64,000 nucleotides of DNA from Paenibacillus sp. E222. GTDB taxonomy: Bacteria; Bacillota; Bacilli; Paenibacillales; Paenibacillaceae. Shown here piece by piece: positions 34,718-42,588 of the stretch. The DNA lies in NCBI RefSeq assembly GCF_013401555.1, contig NZ_CP058552.1, positions 1,550,001-1,614,000 on the forward strand. The letters are read 5' to 3'. Every line of letters starts with the position of its first letter. The stretch's first letter is position 1. The notes below the pieces were generated by a model. The model made no database searches. It was not told the DNA's origin and worked only from the letters and a program-made list of their open reading frames with translations. Made by a program: the position numbers and the translations under genes.

Positions 34718-34767
34718 ACATTAATAGAAATAGCAAAAACAATAACAATAGCAATAGAAATAGAATA
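34718..34767. repeat. A-rich low-complexity stretch
   Basis: Imperfect repeats of hexamer-like units (AATAGA, AATAAC, AATAGC) run for about 50 nt just after the ABC-F gene. Probably slippage-derived. Confidence 0.6.
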
Positions 34768-34790
34768 GGAACTAGCATCTTGAGCAAGCA

Positions 34791-34838
34791 AGGAGGCTGT
34801 CTCATAAGTCATGTATTGGCTTTGGGACAGTTTTTTTG
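34791..34838 (+). terminator. Terminator after the ABC-F gene
   Basis: CTGTCTCA pairs with TGGGACAG with one G-T pair and is followed by TTTTTTT. Confidence 0.75.
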
Positions 34839-34888
34839 CGCTTCAGGGACGACTCCCCATGATTCAACGGATTCAAGTATCCGACATT

Positions 34889-35083
34889 CTAACGAACCGA
34901 GGAGATCCTATTGGCTTCAAAATCCACACATCGAATATCTAACGAAACACAGAGATGTTAATCCCTCATAAAGTGGAGGTTATCGTTGTTTTAGGCCGTT
35001 TTTTTCCGTAATAACATCTCTCAGGTTCGCTAAAATCTGGATTTCACATGTAATCACCATATAAGGCTTGTGAGATTCGTTGA
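34889..35083. repeat. 195-nt four-module intergenic element, copy 2
   Basis: Modules lie at 34889-34910 and 34939-34960 (plus) and at 35012-35033 and 35062-35083 (minus). Two keep the full YTAACGAA-N10-GTTA form closely; the outer ones are degenerate at the GTTA end. The 50/73/50-nt offsets match copy 1 at 22435 exactly. It lies in the 557-nt gap between the ABC-F gene and the ATP-grasp operon. Confidence 0.75.
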
Positions 35084-35238
35084 CGCTTGAGTCCCATACT
35101 CTGGGAACGAGATCGATAACCTGTTCTTTTTTACATGTCATCGGGAATAGTGTAACTTTTTTCCTTCTCATGCGTTTAATACGTTTGTGTGTATTGAAAC
35201 GGCTCCTCTTAGAGCTCACAGAAAGGCAGGTTATCTTT

Positions 35239-35718
35239 ATTTATTATTCATTGACTTATCGGAACTGGTCGGATGACCGGCAGGTGGAGACGGGGGTACT
35301 GGAGCAGGTATCGGTTACTCGCGATGAGCTGTTCATGCGCAAGCTGGTCGATGCGACCCTGATGAAAAATAAGCTATGGGTGCATCTATCCAATGAATGC
35401 GAGGATCGTCGGGAGCATGCAGTCTACGTGACCGAGTATGACAATCAAAAACCTGCGGAATACGGTACAGCGATTGCGGACGCTGCACTGGCGATGTGCA
35501 AAATGACCTCCATGTACAGTGCGGAATATATGCTCTGGAATGGGAGTGCATTTCAGGAATTGGACTTGGCAGAATCCTCATCGTACACGATGGAGCTTGC
35601 CGAGCAACTGCTGGACCATTACATGGTGCGGGGCGGTACGACCTATGAATTTGTGTATTCCGTGCTGGATGCGGATCGCAAGAAAGTGTTGTTTTTGATG
35701 AAGGAGGTGGATCTGTAA
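35239..35718 (+). CDS. Uncharacterised protein, first gene of the ATP-grasp/DUF350 operon
   Basis: About 159 residues, hydrophilic, no membrane segment: it begins IYYSLTYRNWSDD and ends VLDADRKKVLFLMKEVDL. I do not recognise the family; its place resembles that of DUF2491-type (YjfK) proteins in related operons. The start is unusual: AAAGGCAGG at 35222-35230 lies 8 nt before an ATT codon at 35239, and the nearest conventional start downstream is TTG 35251 without a well-placed site. The frame is open upstream to 35080, but only through intergenic repeat sequence. Its stop overlaps the lipoprotein start (TAATG). Confidence 0.6.
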   Translation: MYYSLTYRNWSDDRQVETGVLEQVSVTRDELFMRKLVDATLMKNKLWVHLSNECEDRREHAVYVTEYDNQKPAEYGTAIADAALAMCKMTSMYSAEYMLWNGSAFQELDLAESSSYTMELAEQLLDHYMVRGGTTYEFVYSVLDADRKKVLFLMKEVDL

Positions 35719-35993
35719 TGGATGACAATTCCAAACCCAAACCCGGATCACGTGCCAAGCTGGTTGCCTTCTCGCTAATGCTCGCAGTTCCAGCCGTATT
35801 ATCCGGTTGCAGCAGCAATAGCGACGAATGTGACCCGGAATACGATACCGGATGTGAATATGACTCCAGCAGTGGGCACTATTACTACGGTGGCGGGTCG
35901 TCCTATCGGAGCAATAAGGACAGCAGCTCCTACAGCAAATCCAGTTCAAAATCGAGCGGCTTTGGCAGCTTCTTCCGCAGTTCAGGAGGTTAG
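35718..35993 (+). CDS. Small Ser/Tyr/Gly-rich lipoprotein
   Basis: The 91-residue protein has a lipobox LSGC (Cys31) after a hydrophobic signal, giving a 61-residue mature chain of low complexity. An acidic part with two cysteines (DECDPEYDTGCEYD) is followed by a Gly/Tyr block (HYYYGGGSS) and a Ser/Lys tail. It resembles in layout the DUF1190-type (YjfM) lipoproteins that accompany GSP-synthase-like genes. TAATG overlap with the gene before, and 6 nt to the next gene, indicate one operon. Confidence 0.7.
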   Translation: MDDNSKPKPGSRAKLVAFSLMLAVPAVLSGCSSNSDECDPEYDTGCEYDSSSGHYYYGGGSSYRSNKDSSSYSKSSSKSSGFGSFFRSSGG

Positions 35994-35999
35994 AACCTG

Positions 36000-37397
36000 A
36001 TGAGGCATATATACCAGCTGCCGTTCAGTCATGAAGAAGTGTTCAGGGGCGAAGCAGGGCAGCAGGTTCCCTACCATCGGATGTATGGCAAGCAATATTG
36101 TGTGCCTGCGTTGACGGTCTATTCCCCTGAGGAGATGCAGGAATTGCGTACGGCAGTTGAGGCTGTAGACGGGATCTATTGCAAGGTGATGCGTTTTATT
36201 CAGCAATACATGCCCGACTCATTTCTGGAGCAGCAGTTGGGCATTCATCCCGGGCTGATTCCGACTGCGCGTATGGAGATGGTGACAGGCGGGATCACTC
36301 GGCAGGACTGGATTATCGGAGAAGCCGGGCCTAAATGTATTGAGAATAATACGGATACCCCAACCGGCATACCTGAAGCAGCTGCATTGGAAGGGTTTTT
36401 GGTGGGGATGGCTGAAAAAACATCGCTCCATGCTCCGTCCATAGGAATGGATGAATGTATCCGGGAATGCTTTCGCCGCTGGCTGGATGCTTACGCACAG
36501 CAGGGTTTGCTGGGCTCGGTGACCTTTACTTCGTTTGGGGAGCATGTGGAGGATCGGACCAATACCGAGTATCTGATGAAGCTGTGCCAGGAGGCGGGGT
36601 ATGAAACGTTTTACGCTCCACTGGAGGAGTTGGAGATTGTTCCAGGGGAGGCGCTCTACCATCAAGGACGCGAGATCAACCTTCTGTACCGGCTCTATCC
36701 CCTGGAATATCTAATCGATGATCGAGATGAAACGACCGGCGTGGACATCGGCGCAGCGCTGCTTGAATTGGTTCAGAATGGCCGCCTGGGCCTGATGAAT
36801 CCTGCACAGCATGTGCTGATGCAGAGCAAGGGCTTCATGGCGGCGATCTGGTCACTCTATGAACGCAATGAACAAACCCCGGAGTATTGCGGGTTTCGGC
36901 TGTTTAACGATGCAGAGTTGTCTGCAATCTCCCGGTATCTGCTGCCGACTTATTTTGAAGCCGGGCCATTCGAATGGAGCGCAATGCCTTATGTGGCCAA
37001 AAGCTATTGGGGCCGTGAAGGTCGAGGCACCTCGCTGCTGGGTGAGGGATCGGATCATCATGGGCGCCATGCTGCTAATTCTTATCAGCTGCACGCCACG
37101 ATGAACTCCAACACCACAGACGAACTGGAAGAAGATGAGGAAATCGCAGCCTACTATAATAATCAGCCTAAAATATATCAGCAGCTGGTACCGATGGAAC
37201 AGGCCGTGATTCAGACAGAGGATGGCGAATACAGCGGTTATTTGCTTACAGGGGTCTTTGTCATCGGTGGACGTTTTGCCGGTGTGCTGCCCCGGATCGG
37301 GGAGAAGGTAACCGGAGATATGGCCTATTATTGTGCGGCTGTGGTCAATGAACGGATGGATGATGAGGAGGAGAAGGAATGGACAATTTGGGATTGA
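36000..37397 (+). CDS. Glutathionylspermidine-synthase-like ATP-grasp amide ligase
   Basis: The 465-residue protein matches the C-terminal synthetase family of glutathionylspermidine synthase (YjfC/YgiC type). Signatures are IENNTDTPTGIPEAA (about 115-129), FTSFGEHVEDRTNTEYL, KSYWGREGRGTSLLGEG (around 333-348) and a tail with GYLLTGVFVIGGRFAGVLPRIG. Such ATP-grasp enzymes join a carboxyl group to an amine or polyamine. The real substrate is unknown. ATG 36000 follows CAGGAGGT. The last 19 nt overlap the DUF350 gene. Association with DUF350 and a lipoprotein is conserved in other bacteria and tied to envelope stress. Confidence 0.85.
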   Translation: MRHIYQLPFSHEEVFRGEAGQQVPYHRMYGKQYCVPALTVYSPEEMQELRTAVEAVDGIYCKVMRFIQQYMPDSFLEQQLGIHPGLIPTARMEMVTGGITRQDWIIGEAGPKCIENNTDTPTGIPEAAALEGFLVGMAEKTSLHAPSIGMDECIRECFRRWLDAYAQQGLLGSVTFTSFGEHVEDRTNTEYLMKLCQEAGYETFYAPLEELEIVPGEALYHQGREINLLYRLYPLEYLIDDRDETTGVDIGAALLELVQNGRLGLMNPAQHVLMQSKGFMAAIWSLYERNEQTPEYCGFRLFNDAELSAISRYLLPTYFEAGPFEWSAMPYVAKSYWGREGRGTSLLGEGSDHHGRHAANSYQLHATMNSNTTDELEEDEEIAAYYNNQPKIYQQLVPMEQAVIQTEDGEYSGYLLTGVFVIGGRFAGVLPRIGEKVTGDMAYYCAAVVNERMDDEEEKEWTIWD

Positions 37398-37783
37398 ACC
37401 TGCTGAATGTAGCGGTAGGTATAGGCATTTTGCTGGTTGTATTGGTATGCGGGTATTTCGCTTTTAGCCAATTGACCCGGTATAACGATAGCGAGGAAAT
37501 CGCGAAGGGCAACGAGGCGGCAGGTATGTATATGGGCAGCAAATTGCTGGGCCTGTGTATCATTGTGGGCATGGTGTCCTTTTCTACGCATTCGTGGCTG
37601 GATATGCTGCTCTGGTCGGCGCTGGGAATCATTATTTTGTGTCTGGTCTATATTATATTTGACTTCCTTACCCCCAAGATGCGGGTATGTGACGAAATCG
37701 CACGAGGCAATATGGCGGTAGCTCAGCTGCTGCGTTCGATTATCATCGGTGTTTCCATCGTCATCGGTACGTTTTTGATGTAA
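37379..37783 (+). CDS. DUF350 membrane protein (YjfL-like)
   Basis: The 134-residue protein has four membrane segments arranged as two repeats. Each repeat contains an amphipathic E-I-A-x-G-N motif (EEIAKGNEAAGM near residue 39, DEIARGNMAVA near residue 104), characteristic of DUF350. It overlaps the ATP-grasp gene by 19 nt, so coupled expression is expected. DUF350 proteins have no proven biochemical role. Confidence 0.85.
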   Translation: MDNLGLNLLNVAVGIGILLVVLVCGYFAFSQLTRYNDSEEIAKGNEAAGMYMGSKLLGLCIIVGMVSFSTHSWLDMLLWSALGIIILCLVYIIFDFLTPKMRVCDEIARGNMAVAQLLRSIIIGVSIVIGTFLM

Positions 37784-37918
37784 AATAAACCCTAGCGATA
37801 AACGATAATTTAGATTGAATATCATAATTACACATTAACGAAGAGGACAGAAAAAATCTGGAGAAGCGGAGCGTTCGCCTTTATCATCGGATTTTTACCT
37901 TTGAGAGAAGGTATATAG

Positions 37919-37978
37919 AAAATCTGAGGATAACAGCGATCGTAAGATTGTTCTGTAAGCGGAGTGCTGAGTGTAGTG
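37919..37978. repeat. Dispersed intergenic repeat, copy 1
   Basis: About 60 nt sharing the core GGATAACAGCGATCG (37928-37942) and the following TTGTTCTG and CGGAGTG blocks with 50527-50586. It occupies the gap between DUF350 and nucleoside hydrolase genes (37784-38026), which also holds a T-rich stretch and no gene. Confidence 0.6.
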
Positions 37979-38026
37979 TTATATGTTCGTTCTAAATGAT
38001 ATCCAACCAAGAAGGAGCGCGGCATC

Positions 38027-38974
38027 ATGAGAAAAGTCATCATCGATACAGATACAGCAGGAGACGATACGATTGCGATTCTGACGGCACTGCACCATTT
38101 CCAGGTGGAGGGCATTACAATTACAGGCGGGAACGTACAGTTTGACCAGGAGGTTGAAAATGCCCTGTACACGGTACAGGTTGCAGGACATGGCGGCAAG
38201 GTGCCTGTGTACAAAGGGTGCGAACGCCCATTGATGGCCTATGGCAAGGCCCAGCACCGCACGGTGGAAGACGTACATGGCGATGACGGCATGGGCGGAG
38301 CCCATTTCCCGAAGGCAGACCAGCGTCCAGAGGCAGGGCATGCGGTTGATTTTATCATTGAAAAGGTACATGCACATCCGGGCGAAATCTCGCTTCTGGC
38401 CATTGCACCCCTGACCAACATTGCGATGGCAATCCAGAAGGACCCAACCATTATTCCGGAGATTGCCCACCTATACATCATGGGTGGAACGAATAATGCA
38501 CTGGGTAATATCACACCAGCCGCGGAGTATAACTTCTATGTAGATCCGGAAGCAGCCAAAATTGTATTGCACGCGGGCATTCCGATCACCATGGTTGGCT
38601 GGGAGATGTGTACGCAGTATTCTGTTATGGATGATGACGATCACGCTGAAATTGCAGCACTGGGTACATCTGGTGCCGATTTCTTCACAGCCATCAACAA
38701 AGTGGTTATGCAGTTTAACAAATCGGTACATAAACTGGATGGCACCACTCACCCGGATACGTTGCTGATGGCTGTTGCCGCAGATGAGTCGCTCATGACC
38801 CAATCCGGTCAGTATTATGTGGATGTAGAAGCAGCAGGAGAGTTAACACGTGGATATAGCGTTGTAGATATCAACGGACGTTTTGGCAAAGAGCCGAATG
38901 TACGCGTCTGTGAGGCCATTGACCGTCCGAAGTTCAAATCCATGCTGCTGGATGTGCTCTCTGCTATTCAATAA
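38027..38974 (+). CDS. Inosine/uridine-preferring nucleoside hydrolase family protein
   Basis: The 315-residue enzyme hydrolyses ribonucleosides to base and ribose. The N-terminal VIIDTDTAGDD is the calcium-binding signature, with Asp residues 7, 9, 13 and 14. SLLAIAPLTNIA and YIMGGTNNALGNITPAAEYNFYVDPEAA are also family motifs. ATG 38027 follows AAGGAG. It is monocistronic with its own terminator. Base preference cannot be read. Confidence 0.87.
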   Translation: MRKVIIDTDTAGDDTIAILTALHHFQVEGITITGGNVQFDQEVENALYTVQVAGHGGKVPVYKGCERPLMAYGKAQHRTVEDVHGDDGMGGAHFPKADQRPEAGHAVDFIIEKVHAHPGEISLLAIAPLTNIAMAIQKDPTIIPEIAHLYIMGGTNNALGNITPAAEYNFYVDPEAAKIVLHAGIPITMVGWEMCTQYSVMDDDDHAEIAALGTSGADFFTAINKVVMQFNKSVHKLDGTTHPDTLLMAVAADESLMTQSGQYYVDVEAAGELTRGYSVVDINGRFGKEPNVRVCEAIDRPKFKSMLLDVLSAIQ

Positions 38975-39009
38975 AACGGTGGATTTCAACTCAAATAAAC
39001 GTATATATC

Positions 39010-39040
39010 ATCCGTGCCTATTCCAGGTACGGATTTTTTT
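39010..39040 (+). terminator. Terminator of the nucleoside hydrolase gene
   Basis: ATCCGTGCCT pairs with AGGTACGGAT (10 bp, one G-T) and is followed by TTTTTT. Confidence 0.88.
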
Positions 39041-39066
39041 GCCTATTTTAGGTCTAACTACTTCAC

Positions 39067-39115
39067 CTGTCGTAGTAAATTGTGATATACTTCATCTACT
39101 ACGACAGATGAAGTA
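39067..39115. promoter_or_regulatory. Compound PadR operator
   Basis: TACTTCATCT (39088-39097) and AGATGAAGTA (39106-39115) form a perfect 10-bp inverted repeat with an 8-nt spacer. CTGTCGTAGTA (39067-39077) is the exact inverse of TACTACGACAG (39097-39107). The nested repeats lie just before the PadR gene, so autoregulation is likely. Confidence 0.7.
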
Positions 39116-39135
39116 ACGGAGGAGGATTACCTTTT

Positions 39136-39462
39136 GTGATCAGCAGTGACGTTATACGCGGCTACAACGATACGCTAATTCTCTATATGCTGCTGGAAGG
39201 GGAGTCGTATGGGTACGAGATTTCCAAAAACATCAGGCAGCTGACAGATGAGAAGTATGTGATGAAAGAGACGACACTATACTCTGCCTTCACCCGATTG
39301 GAGAAGAACGGGTATATTGAATCATTCTACCAGGATGAGAGTCTTGGGAAGCGGCGTACGTATTACCGGATCACGCCGCTCGGCCTCGATTATTACAAGG
39401 AAAAATGCGAGGAATGGAAGGTTACGCAGGAGGTTGTGAATCTATTTATCAGGGAGTGGTGA
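39136..39462 (+). CDS. PadR-family transcriptional regulator
   Basis: The 108-residue winged-helix protein has the PadR patterns ILYMLLEGESYGYEI, TLYSAFTRLEKNGYI and RRTYYRITPLG. GTG 39136 lies 9 nt after GGAGGAGG. A compound palindromic operator precedes it. It is cotranscribed with a HAAS-domain membrane protein 6 nt downstream, the standard PadR partner. Confidence 0.9.
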   Translation: MISSDVIRGYNDTLILYMLLEGESYGYEISKNIRQLTDEKYVMKETTLYSAFTRLEKNGYIESFYQDESLGKRRTYYRITPLGLDYYKEKCEEWKVTQEVVNLFIREW

Positions 39463-39468
39463 CAGAGC

Positions 39469-40446
39469 ATGGAGACGATTATGGTGTATCTGGAAAACAT
39501 GTTTGCTGGTCTGCCGAAGACCTCCGAGGTGGAGCATTTGAAACAGGAGCTTCTCTCGGGGATGGAAGATAAATACTTGGAACTGAAGCGGGCGGGTAAA
39601 TCGGAGAATGAGGCGATTGGTATTGTGATTTCGGAATTTGGCAATATCGAGGAGTTAACAGCTGAGCTTGGTATTCAACCAGCCGGGATTGAGGAAGCAG
39701 CACCTGTGCTGACGGAGGAAGAGGCTTATGATTATGCTGCTGTCAAACGCAGTGTGGGTCTGTGGACAGGACTTGGTGTTTTTCTCTGCGCATCCGGGGT
39801 GGCCTTCCTGATATTCCTTGATACATTTTTTGAACACAACAATATCAAGTCCATGACAGGGTCGATGGAAACGGGCAGCCTGCTGGGGCTCATCGGGATG
39901 TTTGTACTGATTGCCTTTGCAGTCGGCATGTTTATTCACAGCGGGATGAAGCTTGATCGTTTTAAGTATATGGAGAAGGGATTTCAGTTGCCCTATGCGC
40001 TCAAGATGTCACTTCAACGCAGTCAGGCCCATTTCGCGCTGACGTACCGCGTTTCAATCATTACAAGCGTCGGTCTGTGCGTGCTGTCACCCGTTTTTAT
40101 TTTCGCGGGTGCATATATTAACGATGACTACGCATCTTACGGTGTCTCTCTCTTTATGTTAATGGCAGCGGTGGGCGTGTTCCTGTTCATTTATTACGGC
40201 AATATCCAGGGGGCTTACACGAAATTGCTGGAGGAGCCACACTTTAGTGCTGATAAGAAGGAGCAGGAAAGAATGGTAGGCGCAGTGGGGGCAATCGTAT
40301 GGCCATTGGCTACGGCGTTATTTCTGTTCACGGGCTTTGTATACCAGCGATGGGACGTTAACTGGGCCATATTTCCGATTACAGGTGTGTTGTTCGGCAT
40401 GTTCAGCAATACCTATCATATATTAAAACGGAAAAATCCTTCCTGA
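39469..40446 (+). CDS. HAAS-domain membrane protein, PadR partner
   Basis: The 325-residue protein has an N-terminal HAAS/permease-prefix domain (about 1-70; LENMFAGLPKTSEVEHLKQ, EFGNIEELTAELG), an acidic linker, then about six membrane segments. Genes of this type usually follow a PadR gene and are thought to signal at the membrane. The role is not known. Confidence 0.75.
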   Translation: METIMVYLENMFAGLPKTSEVEHLKQELLSGMEDKYLELKRAGKSENEAIGIVISEFGNIEELTAELGIQPAGIEEAAPVLTEEEAYDYAAVKRSVGLWTGLGVFLCASGVAFLIFLDTFFEHNNIKSMTGSMETGSLLGLIGMFVLIAFAVGMFIHSGMKLDRFKYMEKGFQLPYALKMSLQRSQAHFALTYRVSIITSVGLCVLSPVFIFAGAYINDDYASYGVSLFMLMAAVGVFLFIYYGNIQGAYTKLLEEPHFSADKKEQERMVGAVGAIVWPLATALFLFTGFVYQRWDVNWAIFPITGVLFGMFSNTYHILKRKNPS

Positions 40447-40569
40447 TGGTTTGCAATGCGCGTGCGCTACCCACTTGGTGACTACGCTTCGGGTGTGTTA
40501 AAGTGAAGGAAAAGTTACAGCGGAGACCTTTAGTTTAACTTTGGAGCGTCCGGCAGGAGGAGTGGCACG

Positions 40570-41058
40570 ATGTTATTTTATTTTGTAGCACTGCTGGTGA
40601 CCTTGGTTGATCAGGGAACCAAGATGGCGGTGAGGATGTATATGGAAGTTGGCGACACGATGAGGCTTGGCGACTCGGGAATGCAATTGCAGCATTATGA
40701 GAACAGCGGAATGGCAGGCAGCCTGTTTCAAGGGAATGCGCGTTTGTTCGGTGTGGTTGCCATTCTGTTCGTGGCGGGCATAATGTATTATCGGAGAAAA
40801 GGTGAGATTCGCGGTTTCTGGATGCAGGCAGGTGCCGGTTTCATGGTCGGTGGTGCTTTGGGTAATGCAATCGATCGGTTTATCTACGCACGCGTAACGG
40901 ATTTTCTTGTATTTCCGTCGGGACGTGGTATTCTCAATTTGGCGGATGTAGCCATTAATGTTGGTGTGGTTATGCTGGTCATCGGCATGTTAATCCGTGC
41001 ATTTCAGAGTTACCGAGCCAAGCGTTTACGTAATGCTTTGCCGAAAATAGAGCGTTGA
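40570..41058 (+). CDS. Signal peptidase II-like protein (LspA family)
   Basis: The 162-residue membrane protein has four helices. The two catalytic aspartates are in GNAIDRF (D102) and NLADVAIN (D126), with the early motif VDQGTK and the NSG block (YENSGMAGSLF), as in LspA. It would cleave prolipoproteins. It stands alone here, without the usual ileS, rluD or pyr neighbours, so it may be a second LspA. ATG 40570 follows GGAGGAG. Confidence 0.82.
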   Translation: MLFYFVALLVTLVDQGTKMAVRMYMEVGDTMRLGDSGMQLQHYENSGMAGSLFQGNARLFGVVAILFVAGIMYYRRKGEIRGFWMQAGAGFMVGGALGNAIDRFIYARVTDFLVFPSGRGILNLADVAINVGVVMLVIGMLIRAFQSYRAKRLRNALPKIER

Positions 41059-41108
41059 TAAAGAGTTAACAACAGCTTTGATGTAAGTAGTGGTAACTGA
41101 ATACATGA

Positions 41109-41140
41109 GGGACATTGGAGATATTCCGATGTCCTTTTTT
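41109..41140 (+). terminator. Terminator of the LspA-like gene
   Basis: GGACATTGGA pairs with TCCGATGTCC apart from one mismatch and is followed by TTTTTT. Confidence 0.8.
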
Positions 41141-41256
41141 GTTATGTCGATGAACGGACTCGCGCTCAGTGGGCCTGATTCAATTTGATCGAAACCGTTT
41201 TAGGAATAATAGGACACATTATAGTCAACGCTCTAAGTATAAAACGATGGAAGGAT

Positions 41257-41270
41257 TAACCACGTGGTTA
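41257..41270. promoter_or_regulatory. 14-bp palindrome upstream of a sugar importer
   Basis: TAACCACGTGGTTA is perfectly palindromic and lies 54 nt before the binding-protein start, so it is a candidate operator. No regulator is adjacent upstream. Confidence 0.45.
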
Positions 41271-41324
41271 TTTCACTAATTTAATGGGTAAATCTTTACG
41301 TATATAAGCTGAGGGAGGTACAAA

Positions 41325-42563
41325 ATGAGAACATCGCTTACCAAGGCACTCGGGATAATGCTGCTTTGTGGAATAACGGCTGTACTTCTGTCTTCCTGCA
41401 CCAGCGGGAATCATGCCAACGGCAAAGTGCAGGTTGAATTTTTTCAGAATAAACCCGAAGCCAAAGGAACCTTTGACGAGTTAATCAAAATGTTCAACGC
41501 CGAACACTCCGATATTCAGGTCACTCAGGTGAATCCACCTGACGCGGAGACGGTGCTGAAGACACGTGTGGTGAAGAACGATGTGCCAGATATTATGGCA
41601 ATGGGGGCAACCGATACCTATTCCATTCTTGCACAGAGTGATATTTTCGCCGATCTGACAGACAGCCAACTATTGAAAACGATTGATCCCAACTACATAC
41701 AGATGCTAAAGGATGTCACGGGTATGGATGAAGTAACAGGTGTCCCTTACGCAACAAATGCAAACGGCATCATGTACAACAAAACGTTGTTTAAAGAGAT
41801 GGGTCTGGACGTACCCAAGACCTGGGACGAGCTGATTGCTACAGCCCAAAAAATTAAGGATGCGGGTAAAATTCCGTTTTACTTCACATACAAGGATGAC
41901 TGGCAGACCAATCTGCCGTTCAATGCACTCGGACCTAACTTGGTTGGTATTGATTTCTACCTGGAGCGTCGCGAGAACAAGGTGACCTTCAAGGAGAAAT
42001 ACCGCGAGGTTGCGGAGAAGCAGCTGGAGCTGATGAATTATGGTCACGGCGACAACTTCGGTAAAGCGTATTCGGATGGTAACCGTGCCTTTGCCAATGG
42101 CGAAGCGTATATGTACATCCAAGGTACCTGGGCCATCTCCGAGATTCGCAAAGCCAACCCGAATGTGGACATTGGTTTCTTCCCATTCCCGACAGGCAAC
42201 GATCCGAGCAAGATCAAGCTGGTGAACGGAATCGACTCCCTGTTTACCATTGCAGCAGATACACCGAACAAGGAGCAGGCCGAGCAGTTCATCGCGTTTC
42301 TGCTGGAGCCTGAGAATATAGGCAAGTACATTAAGGAACAGACGCTGTTCTCTGCGGTGGAAGGTGTAAAACAAGACGATCCTGCTGTACAGGAACTGAC
42401 ACCTTACATTGAGCAGGGCAAGGTTATCGATTTCGCCGATCACTATATTCCGGCTGCGGTGCAGCTGAATTCCATCGTACAGTCCTTTTTGCAGAACAAG
42501 AATATCGACAACTATCTGGATACACTCGACAAAGAATGGGACAAGGTAGCGAATCGGCGATAA
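41325..42563 (+). CDS. Sugar ABC importer, substrate-binding lipoprotein
   Basis: The 412-residue family 1 solute-binding protein has a lipobox (LLSSCTS). Motifs include GVPYATNANGIMYNKTLFKEMG and FANGEAYMYIQGTWAISEI. ATG 41325 follows GGGAGG. It is first of three genes forming a CUT1 importer without its own ATPase. The ligand is unknown; the adjacent YesMN pair may control it. Confidence 0.87.
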   Translation: MRTSLTKALGIMLLCGITAVLLSSCTSGNHANGKVQVEFFQNKPEAKGTFDELIKMFNAEHSDIQVTQVNPPDAETVLKTRVVKNDVPDIMAMGATDTYSILAQSDIFADLTDSQLLKTIDPNYIQMLKDVTGMDEVTGVPYATNANGIMYNKTLFKEMGLDVPKTWDELIATAQKIKDAGKIPFYFTYKDDWQTNLPFNALGPNLVGIDFYLERRENKVTFKEKYREVAEKQLELMNYGHGDNFGKAYSDGNRAFANGEAYMYIQGTWAISEIRKANPNVDIGFFPFPTGNDPSKIKLVNGIDSLFTIAADTPNKEQAEQFIAFLLEPENIGKYIKEQTLFSAVEGVKQDDPAVQELTPYIEQGKVIDFADHYIPAAVQLNSIVQSFLQNKNIDNYLDTLDKEWDKVANRR

Positions 42564-42588
42564 CGCCTTGTCCGAAGGAGGATGGAGT

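Noticed and set aside
36219..36665. Long antisense frames opposite the ATP-grasp gene and similar ones elsewhere (9701-10339, 15536-16483, 41706-42602, 47314-48282)
   Set aside because: They mirror well-supported genes on the other strand, lack ribosome sites and have no recognisable motifs.
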